Shown one piece after another: positions 55,799 through 64,000 of a stretch of DNA of 64,000 nt. Source of the stretch: Microbacterium sp. zg-Y625. GTDB taxonomy: Bacteria > Actinomycetota > Actinomycetes > Actinomycetales > Microbacteriaceae. The notes beneath the pieces were generated by a model. It had not been told where the DNA came from. It ran no database searches and saw only the letters and a program-made list of their open reading frames with translations. Made by a program: the position numbers and the translations under genes. The DNA lies in NCBI RefSeq assembly GCF_030246925.1, contig NZ_CP126740.1:1488001-1552000 (forward strand), read 5' to 3'. Positions within the stretch are counted from its first letter, which is position 1, and each line of letters opens with the position of its first letter.

Positions 55799-56710
55799 GT
55801 GATCATCGCCGTCTTCCCCGGTCAGGGCTCGCAGACCCCCGGGTTCCTCTCCCCCTGGCTTGAGATCGACGGCGCACGCGAGCGCCTCGCCGCCGCGTCC
55901 GACGCGGCGGGCGTCGATCTCGTCGCCGCCGGAACCGAGTGGGATGCCGACCGCATCCGCGACACCAGCGTCGCCCAGCCCCTCATCGTCGCCGCCGGCC
56001 TGCTGTCGTGGGAGGCGCTGCTCGCCGCGGCGCCGTCCCCTCCCGCGGGCGTCGCCGGCCACTCCGTGGGTGAAGTCGCCGCCCTCGTGGCATCCGGTGT
56101 GCTTTCCTTCGACGACGGTATGCGCCTCGTCGGCATTCGCGGGCGTGCGATGGCGGATGCCGCGGCGCTCGAGCAGACCGGTATGAGCGCGGTGCTCGGT
56201 GGAGACCAGGATGCCGTCCTCGCGCGGCTGTCGGAGCTCGATCTCACCGCCGCGAACCACAACGGCGGCGGACAGATCGTGGCCGCCGGCGCGCCGGCGG
56301 CACTGGCCGAACTGGCCGCGGAACCCCCGAAGGGAACCCGCGTGATCCCGCTGCAGGTCGCGGGGGCCTTCCACACCCGCTACATGGTGCCGGCCGTTGA
56401 GACGCTGCGCACCGCCGCCGCTGACCTGAAGCCCGCGGACCCCGCGCTCACCCTCTGGACCAACCACGACGGCACCACGGTGACCGGTGGCCGTGAAGCG
56501 CTCGACCTGCTGGTGGCCCAGGTCGCCTCGCCGGTGCGCTGGGACCTCTGCATGGCGTCGTTCGCCCACCATGGGGTGACGGGCATCATCGAGCTGGCCC
56601 CGGCCGGCACGCTGACGGGTCTGGCGAAACGGGCGCTGCGGGGCGTTCCGACCGTGGCAGTGAAGACCCCCGACGATCTGGGCCCTGCGGCGGCCCTCTT
56701 GGGAGCATGA
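55799..56710 (+). CDS. fabD: malonyl-CoA:ACP transacylase
   Basis: A 303-residue protein that loads malonate onto ACP. IIAVFPGQGSQTPGF at the start, GHSVGEVAAL with the active-site Ser, and AFHTRYM with the catalytic His. GTG at 55799 matches the usual N-terminus of the family and has AGGA upstream; an ATG at 55790 is the alternative. First gene of the fatty acid synthase II operon; it overlaps fabH by ATGA. Confidence 0.93.
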   Translation: MIIAVFPGQGSQTPGFLSPWLEIDGARERLAAASDAAGVDLVAAGTEWDADRIRDTSVAQPLIVAAGLLSWEALLAAAPSPPAGVAGHSVGEVAALVASGVLSFDDGMRLVGIRGRAMADAAALEQTGMSAVLGGDQDAVLARLSELDLTAANHNGGGQIVAAGAPAALAELAAEPPKGTRVIPLQVAGAFHTRYMVPAVETLRTAAADLKPADPALTLWTNHDGTTVTGGREALDLLVAQVASPVRWDLCMASFAHHGVTGIIELAPAGTLTGLAKRALRGVPTVAVKTPDDLGPAAALLGA

Positions 56711-57714
56711 TGATGAGCGCGACCCTGAACCAGGCCACCGGCCCCGCCCACACCCGCATCTACGCCTACGGCGCGGCGCGGGGCGAGGTGTCGGTGCCCA
56801 ACGACGACCTCGTGGGGCCCATCGACTCGAGCGACGAGTGGATCCGCCAGCGCACCGGCATCGTCACCCGCACCCGTGCCGTGCCCGGGACCACCGCGGT
56901 CGACCTCGCATCCGACGCCGCCGCCGAAGCCGTCGCCCGCTCGGGCGTCGACCCGTCGCAGATCGATGCGGTGATCGTGGCGACGGTGTCCAACCCGAAG
57001 CAGACGCCGTCGGTGTCGGCCATCGTCGCGGATCGGATCGGAGCGAACCCCGCAGCCGCGTACGACGTGAACGCCGCCTGCGCAGGCTTCGCCTACGCCG
57101 TGGCCCAGGCCGACGCGCTGATCCGCGCCGGCGCGGCGCACTACGCCGTTGTCGTCGGCGCCGAGAAGCTCAGCGACATCGTCGACCCCACCGACCGCTC
57201 GATCTCGTTCCTGCTCGGAGACGGGGCCGGCGCGGTCGTCGTCGGACCGAGCGACTTCCCCGGGATCGGCCCGACCGTCTGGGGATCCGACGGGTCCAAG
57301 GCCGACGCCGTCGGGATGAACCACACCCTCGTGGAGTTCCGCGACGGAGCCGCCCCGTGGCCCACGCTGCGTCAGGAAGGTCCCACCGTCTTCCGGTGGG
57401 CGGTCTGGGAGATGGTCAAGGTCGCGCGTCAGGCGCTCGAGGCCGCCGGTGTGACGGCGTCGGATCTCGCCGCCTTCGTGCCCCACCAGGCCAACATGCG
57501 CATCATCGACGAGTTCGCCAAGCAGCTGAAGCTGCCCGAGTCCGTCGTCATCGCGCGCGACATCGAGACGACGGGCAACACCTCCGCGGCATCCATTCCG
57601 CTCGCCACGCATCGGCTGCTCGAAGAGCACCCCGAGCTGTCGGGCGGTCTCGCGCTGCAGATCGGCTTCGGCGCCGGTCTCGTCTTCGGCGCGCAGGTGG
57701 TCGTGCTCCCGTGA
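56707..57714 (+). CDS. fabH: beta-ketoacyl-ACP synthase III
   Basis: A 335-residue enzyme starting fatty acid synthesis by condensing a short or branched acyl-CoA with malonyl-ACP. Catalytic residues are visible in NAACAGFAYA (Cys), FVPHQANMRI (His) and TTGNTSAASIPLA (Asn). Three ATG codons in a row mark the start region. Coupled to fabD. Confidence 0.95.
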   Translation: MMMSATLNQATGPAHTRIYAYGAARGEVSVPNDDLVGPIDSSDEWIRQRTGIVTRTRAVPGTTAVDLASDAAAEAVARSGVDPSQIDAVIVATVSNPKQTPSVSAIVADRIGANPAAAYDVNAACAGFAYAVAQADALIRAGAAHYAVVVGAEKLSDIVDPTDRSISFLLGDGAGAVVVGPSDFPGIGPTVWGSDGSKADAVGMNHTLVEFRDGAAPWPTLRQEGPTVFRWAVWEMVKVARQALEAAGVTASDLAAFVPHQANMRIIDEFAKQLKLPESVVIARDIETTGNTSAASIPLATHRLLEEHPELSGGLALQIGFGAGLVFGAQVVVLP

Positions 57715-57793
57715 GCGCGCCGACCGCGACCCTAAACTGAACAGCGGCCCGCCGGGCCGACGATCCCCGTCACACCTAAGAACAGGAGCACCC

Positions 57794-58042
57794 ATGGCTT
57801 ACACGAACGACGAGGTCCTCGCAGGACTCGCCGAGCTCATCACCGACGAGACCGGCATCTCTGCCGACGAGGTCGCGCTCGAGAAGTCCTTCACCGACGA
57901 CCTCGACATCGACTCCATCTCGATGATGACGATCGTCGTCAACGCCGAGGAGAAGTTCGGCGTCACGATTCCCGACGAAGAGGTCAAGAACCTCAAGACC
58001 GTCGGCGACGCCGTCACCTACATCACGTCCAACCAGGCCTGA
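57794..58042 (+). CDS. acpP: acyl carrier protein
   Basis: An 82-residue acidic four-helix protein. DLDIDSISMM carries the Ser that receives phosphopantetheine (DSI instead of the common DSL). AGGAG precedes the ATG. It follows fabH after 79 bases. Confidence 0.95.
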   Translation: MAYTNDEVLAGLAELITDETGISADEVALEKSFTDDLDIDSISMMTIVVNAEEKFGVTIPDEEVKNLKTVGDAVTYITSNQA

Positions 58043-58095
58043 GCCGGCACCGGTGGGGGCTGCGGCCCCCACCCGCTGGCGTGGAGGAACCACAC

Positions 58096-59334
58096 ATGAG
58101 CAGCCCCCGCATCGTCGTCACCGGGATCGGCGCGTCGTCGCCGATCGGCGGCACCGCGCCCGAGAGCTGGTCCGCATTGCTGGCCGGTGCCTCCGGCGCG
58201 CGCACCCTGGAATACGACTGGGTGGAGGAGTACCAGCTGCCCGTGACCTTCGCGGCACAGGCCGCGGTGCGCCCCGACACCGTGCTGGCGCGGCCGGTGT
58301 CGAAGCGGCTCGATCCGGCGTCGCAGTTTGCGATGGTGGCCGCCATGGAGGCCTGGGAGGACGCCGGGGCCCCGGAGGTCGAGCCCGAGCGCCTGGGCGT
58401 GGACTTCGCGACCGGCATCGGCGGTGTGTGGACCCTGCTCGACGCCTGGGACACGCTGCGCGAGAAGGGGCCGCGGCGGGTCATGCCGATGACCGTCCCG
58501 ATGCTCATGCCGAACGCCGCTGCAGGCAACCTGTCGCTGCACTTCGGCGCCCGCGCCTACGCGCGCACCGTGGCCAGCGCATGCGCGTCGAGCACGGAAT
58601 CCCTCGTGAACGCTGTGGAGCACATCCGGGCCGGGTATGCGGACGTCGTCATCGCGGGCGGCACCGAGTCGGCGATCCACCCGATCACGGTCGCCTCGTT
58701 CGCTTCGATGCAGGCGCTGTCGCGCCGCAACGACGATCCCGCTACGGCTTCGCGGCCCGCGAGCGTCGACCGTGACGGCTTCGTCATGGGCGAGGGCGCG
58801 GGGGTGCTCATCCTCGAGACCGAGGAGCACGCCAAAGCGCGCGGCGCGAAGATCTACGCCGTCGTCGCGGGCGGCGGCGTGACCGCCGACTCGTACCACA
58901 TCACCGCCAACGACCCCGAGGGCAAGGGCGCCGCGCGCGCCGTGTCCACCGCGCTCGCCCAGGCGGGCGCCTCCCCCGACGACGTGACGCACATCAACGC
59001 GCACGCGACGTCCACTCCCGTGGGCGACCCGAACGAGTACCAGGCGCTGCGAGCGGTCTTCGGCGATCGCGTCGACGAGATCCCGGTGTCGGCGACGAAG
59101 GCATCGACCGGCCACCTGCTCGGCGGCACCGGAGCGCTCGAGGCGATCTTCACCGTGCTGGCGCTGCGGGACCGGGTCGCGCCGCCCACCATCAACCTCA
59201 CTGAGCAGGACCCCGCCGTGCCCTTCCGGCTGTCGGGAGAGCCGATGCCGCTCGGCGACGGCGACCAGCTCGCGATCAGCAACTCCTTCGGCTTCGGCGG
59301 GCACAACGCGGTCGTCGCGTTCCGCTCGGTCTGA
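58096..59334 (+). CDS. fabF: beta-ketoacyl-ACP synthase II
   Basis: A 412-residue elongation condensing enzyme. ASACASSTE holds the active Cys, NAHATSTPVGD and KASTGHLLGGTG the two His, FGFGGHNAV the end motif. ATG at 58096 has GGAGG upstream. Last gene of the operon, followed by a perfect terminator. Confidence 0.95.
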   Translation: MSSPRIVVTGIGASSPIGGTAPESWSALLAGASGARTLEYDWVEEYQLPVTFAAQAAVRPDTVLARPVSKRLDPASQFAMVAAMEAWEDAGAPEVEPERLGVDFATGIGGVWTLLDAWDTLREKGPRRVMPMTVPMLMPNAAAGNLSLHFGARAYARTVASACASSTESLVNAVEHIRAGYADVVIAGGTESAIHPITVASFASMQALSRRNDDPATASRPASVDRDGFVMGEGAGVLILETEEHAKARGAKIYAVVAGGGVTADSYHITANDPEGKGAARAVSTALAQAGASPDDVTHINAHATSTPVGDPNEYQALRAVFGDRVDEIPVSATKASTGHLLGGTGALEAIFTVLALRDRVAPPTINLTEQDPAVPFRLSGEPMPLGDGDQLAISNSFGFGGHNAVVAFRSV

Positions 59335-59347
59335 CGTCACAAACGCC

Positions 59348-59386
59348 ACGCCCCCGGATGCTGTCACTGACGGCATCCGGGGGCGT
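59348..59386. terminator. terminator between fabF and DUF3145 gene
   Basis: ACGCCCCCGGATGC (59348–59361) pairs over all 14 bases with GCATCCGGGGGCGT (59373–59386), loop of 11. The genes on either side converge, so it can serve both. Confidence 0.85.
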
Positions 59387-59482
59387 TCCGCGTCTCAGGG
59401 AGGGGACGCTCTCCCAGCCCCCGGGAATGATCACCGAGGTCCGGTACTGGCGCCGCGTGCCCTGGGATCCGCGGCGGGGGTC

Positions 59483-59986
59483 TCATCCCACCTTGTGCAG
59501 CCACACCACCGATACGTCATCGCCGGCGTGGCGGAAGGGTTCCAGCTCTTCGTCCCAGGCGGAGCCGAGCGCGACCTGCAGCTCGTGCTGCAGCTCGATC
59601 GGGTCACCGGCGGCCACTTCCATCGCGTAGCGCACGCGATCCTCGCCGATGACGATGTTGCCTGCCGTGTCGGTCTGGGCATAGTGGATGCCGAGCCCCG
59701 GCGTGTGCAGCCAGCGGCCGCCGTCGCTGCGGGGCGTCGGGTCCTCGCTGACCTCGAAGCGCAGGTGCTCCCAGCCGCGGATCGCGGTGGCGAGGGCAGC
59801 CCCGGTTCCGGCCGGCCCTTCCCAGTAGAACTCCGCGCGGCGGCTGCCGGCCAGCACCGGCTGGTCGGCCCATTCGAAGCTGACCGCGCGACCGAGCGCG
59901 CGGCCCACTGCCCACTCGAGGTGCGGGCACAACGCCCGCGGCGCTGAGTGAATGTAGATCACTCCGCGCGCCTGTGGTGTCGCCAT
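59483..59986 (-). CDS. DUF3145 family protein
   Basis: A 167-residue protein of the actinobacterial DUF3145 family: GVIYIHSAPRALCPHLEWAV at the start, RAEFYWEGPAGTG, and DVSVVWLHKVG at the end. GGAGAG precedes the ATG. It is usually found beside fabF in actinobacteria (recalled). Role unknown. The 200 bases upstream, before the ABC gene, are without a gene. Confidence 0.85.
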   Translation of the reverse strand: MATPQARGVIYIHSAPRALCPHLEWAVGRALGRAVSFEWADQPVLAGSRRAEFYWEGPAGTGAALATAIRGWEHLRFEVSEDPTPRSDGGRWLHTPGLGIHYAQTDTAGNIVIGEDRVRYAMEVAAGDPIELQHELQVALGSAWDEELEPFRHAGDDVSVVWLHKVG

Positions 59987-60194
59987 GATCTCTCCTTCGT
60001 CAGGTACGTCTTCCCCTACGACCTGATGCGGAGCACGGCTTTTTCGGTTGTGTCGCCATTATTCCCGAACCGCACGCCGAATCACAAGTGTGTAACTAAT
60101 CCGAGCCCGCGCGCGCCGGGCGCGCCGCCGCCGTGACCGCCAAGGCAGAGTCTCGACACCGGTGCACGGGATGAGGATCCGAGTCTGCAAGAGT

Positions 60195-60830
60195 ATGGGC
60201 GTGATCGACGTTGATGACGTGCGCGTGACGGCCGGTGACCTCACACTTCTCGCGGCCGTCTCAGCGACGGTGCAGCGGGGTGAGGCGCTGATCGTGCGTG
60301 GTCGGAACGGGTCCGGCAAGTCGACGTTGCTGCGGGTGCTGGCCGGGGCGTGCAGGCCGTCGAGCGGAACGGTGCGGATCGACGGCGAGAGCGTGGCCGA
60401 GCGAGACCCGGGTTTCCGCCGGAGGGTCGCCGCGATGATCGGGCTGCCGCCGATGGCTCCCGATCTCACGGTCTCCGACCATGTCCTGCTGGTGGCGAGC
60501 ACGTGGGAGCCTGACGCGAACGCGGCATCCGAGATGGCCCGTGACGTGCTCGAGGAGCTGGGACTCGCCCGACTGGGTGAGCGGTTCCCGCATGAGCTGT
60601 CTTCCGGGCAGACGCAGCTGTTCGGTCTTGCGCTGGTACTCGTCCGCCCGTTCGACGTTCTCATCCTCGATGAGCCGGAGCAACGGCTGGACCCCGAGCA
60701 CGTCGAGTCGGTGATCCGCGTGTTGCGCAGCCATCGGGACCGGGGCGCGACGCTCGTGATCGCCACACACAGCTCCGTGATCGCGGAAGCGCTGGCTGGA
60801 GCCACCGTCCTGTTGGATGCCGCCGCATGA
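60195..60830 (+). CDS. ABC transporter ATP-binding protein
   Basis: A protein of about 211 residues with Walker A GRNGSGKST, signature LSSGQTQ, Walker B VLILDEPEQRLDP and switch ATHSS. It is small and of the type pairing with a separate membrane subunit. The start is uncertain: ATG 60195, ATG 60171 and GTG 60162 and 60201 are possible and none has a strong site. Its end overlaps the membrane gene (ATGA). Confidence 0.85.
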   Translation: MGVIDVDDVRVTAGDLTLLAAVSATVQRGEALIVRGRNGSGKSTLLRVLAGACRPSSGTVRIDGESVAERDPGFRRRVAAMIGLPPMAPDLTVSDHVLLVASTWEPDANAASEMARDVLEELGLARLGERFPHELSSGQTQLFGLALVLVRPFDVLILDEPEQRLDPEHVESVIRVLRSHRDRGATLVIATHSSVIAEALAGATVLLDAAA

Positions 60831-62319
60831 GCCTGCGGTCACGGGCGGCGGTGCGCGTCTGGCGTACCCGCAACGCTCGCATGGTCGGTGACCGCGGGTA
60901 CCTGGCGTACCTGGTGGTCATGGTCACCCTGGTGGTGGCGGCACCTCTCGCACGCGCGGTCTGGTTGAGCGTGGCCACCGCGGACGGAGTCGCGCTGCTG
61001 GCTTCCCGCGATGCGCCCGACGTGACCGGGGTCGGCGTTGCGGCGCTGTGGGCAGGCGCCCTGCTGCTGGGCGGTCGGCGCGGTCCGGTCCTGCGTGCGC
61101 CCTTTCTCACGTACGCTCTCGCCACGAGCGACCTACGGCGGTCTGACGCTTTTCGCGGCCCCCTGCTACGCGCCGGCGCAGTGGCGACGTCGTCGACCAC
61201 GGTCATTGCCGGCGTCGTCGGCAGCAGCCTCCTGGCGCACGACCTGGCTGATCCCCTCGCCGTGCTGGGATTCACCGCTGCAGGGGTCATGGTCGGGGTC
61301 ATCTCGACCGTCGCCTGGCTCACGGGGCAGGTGTTCCCTCGTGTCGCAATCCCGGTAGCGCTGGGCATCATGGCGCTGGGGGCAGCAGGCGTCGCGGTGC
61401 CCGAGATGCGGACGTTCACGCCGTGGGGGTGGGTGGCGCTGGCCTACCCCGGCGGTCACGCGCCGACCGCTCTTGCCGCGCTGTGCGCGACGGTCGTGGC
61501 GCTCGTCGCCGCGGTGCCGATGATGATGAATCGACTCAGCCATGCGCAGCTCGCCGCGCAGGCCGCGCGCTGGGATTCTGCGACCATTCACGCCGCCGGC
61601 ATGGACTTCAGCACAGCCGCCGCCGTCTACCGGCCGCGGCCGCACCTGGGTCGACGCGTCCGCGCCGTACGGCCGGCGGGCTGGCAGCCGGCGACGTTCG
61701 TCATGCGCGATGCGATCGGAGCGGCGCGCACGCCAGGCCGGTTGATCGTCGGCATCCTTTCTCTCGTCTGCGCCGCAGTGTTCCTCACTCTCGCGTTCGC
61801 CCCCGGCGCTCCCGGGCTCGTTCTCGGCGCGACAGCGGGCGTGGTCCTGTTCGCAGGTCTGGGGCCGGTGACGGACGGACTGCGCCACGCCGTGTACGTT
61901 GCATCGGACTATTCGCTGTACGGGATCAGTGACGAACACCTGCTGCTGAACCATCTCCTCTTCCCGCTGGTCATGGCCGTCGTGGTGGTCACGGTCGCTG
62001 CATGGATCTGCGCCACGGCCGCCGCGATCGGGCTCATCCCGCCCGTTCTGGGTTCCCTCGCGCTGGTGCTGCGACCCTGCTCGCGCGGGTCGGAAACGCC
62101 CTGAAAGGCCCGCTCCCGCCCGGGCTCCTCGCACCGGTCGCGACGCCCGTCGGTGACGCCGGCGCCGCGATCCGGCTCATCTGGGCGCTGGATGCCGTGC
62201 TGGCCGCAGCGGTGGCCGGGGTCGCGGCGGTGCTCGTGATCGAGGCACCCGCGTTGCTCGTCGGCGTGGCCATCACCCTGTTCGGGGTCGCTTCTCACCG
62301 CTGGCGTCGGCGGGCGTGA
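60827..62319 (+). pseudogene. ABC-associated membrane protein (DUF6297-like), frameshifted near its 3' end
   Basis: The frame from ATG 60827 gives a membrane protein with about ten hydrophobic segments and stops at 62104 after LGSLALVLRPCSRGSETP. From about 62075 another frame carries on in the same style: TLLARVGNALKGPLPPGLLA, then two more helices (DAVLAAAVAGVAAVLVIEAP and ALLVGVAITLFGVA) and stop at 62319. One missing G near 62075 would join them into about 497 residues. It may be a true mutation or a sequencing error. The protein is the membrane partner of the upstream ATPase; the family name is recalled. Confidence 0.7.
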
Positions 62320-62412
62320 CTCGCGCGAGCCGCGGAGTCAGACGGCTGATCCGGATGCTGAAGCGGCCAGCCGTCTCATCCGCGTCTGCTCGCGGATGAT
62401 CGAGTCCTTCTG

Positions 62413-62486
62413 TAGGGCGGGTGGGACTTGAACCCACGATCGTCGGGTTATGAGCCCGCTGCCTTGACCAGCTTGGCCACCGCCCC
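62413..62486 (-). tRNA. tRNA-Met (CAT), elongator type
   Basis: On the minus strand: acceptor GGGGCGG pairs with CCGCCCT (one G·T pair), anticodon loop CTCATAA with anticodon CAT, T arm GTGGGTTCAAGTCCCAC. It lacks the initiator start CGCGGGG. A CAT tRNA can also be tRNA-Ile after modification, but the body fits elongator Met. 74 bases. Confidence 0.9.
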
Positions 62487-62561
62487 CTGACGTAGACCTT
62501 ACTAGCCTCGGCGGACTCTCCCGCTGCTCCGGCGCCCTCGTCGCCCGGTGGGGCCGGGGCG

Positions 62562-62745
62562 GTGGCGCTCATCACCCCGCCGCTCGCCGCGGCGGGACCG
62601 CAGGTGCTGTTCATCGCGATCACGATCGGATCTGCGGTGGCGGTGGCGCTGGCGCTGGCGATCGGTATGTTCTGGATTCCGAGGATGCGCCGCGTCGACG
62701 ACTTCGATCCGGAGTCCGCCGCAGCTCGAGCACGAGGAGAGTCCC

Positions 62746-62753
<8 letters not shown>
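62562..62753 (+). CDS. small single-pass membrane protein
   Basis: A 63-residue protein with one membrane helix (VLFIAITIGSAVAVALALAI) and a basic–acidic tail ending ARGESLV. GTG start; no other start exists in the frame. Its last bases overlap the start of the rhamnosidase gene, so the two may be coupled. No family recognised. Confidence 0.45.

Positions 62754-64000
<1,247 letters not shown>

Overview
The window looks like a high-GC actinobacterium of the family Microbacteriaceae, probably Microbacterium or a close relative. This rests on gene content and order: glnA–glnE, ppgK, rnpB, aceE followed by fasR–fabD–fabH–acpP–fabF, a DUF3145 gene, GTG starts and near-absent spacers. It is an inference without database searches. 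By eye, the right part (about 39.6–64 kb) is clearly richer in G+C than the left part.

Layout. (1) 1–6.8 kb: a same-strand carbohydrate cluster with the C-terminal part of one GH2 glycosidase, a Gfo/Idh/MocA oxidoreductase, a complete LacZ-sized GH2 beta-galactosidase and an unusual nucleoside-hydrolase-like protein. (2) About 6.9–39.4 kb: an integrative and probably conjugative element. It opens with a tightly overlapped four-gene operon on the minus strand (XRE regulator, ImmA/IrrE metallopeptidase, seven-helix membrane protein, alpha/beta hydrolase). Divergent from it runs a 15.8 kb block of coupled plus-strand genes: ArdC-like zincin, primase-polymerase, DUF2637 membrane/HTH protein, ParB-like protein, cell-wall hydrolase, two VirB2-sized membrane proteins, VirB6/TrbL-like, SCO6880-like, VirB4-like and VirD4-like proteins, and SSB. 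(3) 26–36 kb: cargo of lower G+C. It holds a decayed gene, a two-gene minus operon, a 1490-residue nuclease–STAND NTPase resembling Avs antiphage proteins, a candidate HEPN protein, small membrane and orphan genes, and a short repeat recurring in the gaps. (4) 36–39.2 kb: a minus-strand operon of excisionase, tyrosine integrase and three unknown genes marks the right end of the element.

(5) 39.4–64 kb is chromosomal core: an acetyltransferase, glnE and glnA, a SPOR-like small protein, ppgK, RNase P RNA, a sortase-type surface protein with a DUF4012 protein, a family A DNA polymerase-like protein, a zinc-ribbon coiled-coil protein, tRNA-Val, aceE, the fatty-acid synthase II operon with its regulator, DUF3145, an ABC ATPase with a frameshifted membrane partner, tRNA-Met, and the start of a GH78 alpha-L-rhamnosidase that runs off the right edge.

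The most interesting parts are the Avs-like gene within the cargo, the regulator/protease/membrane/hydrolase operon that faces the transfer genes, and the apparent lack of a relaxase in an otherwise rich transfer module. The left attachment site was not found, so the element may extend beyond the left edge and may carry the sugar cluster.
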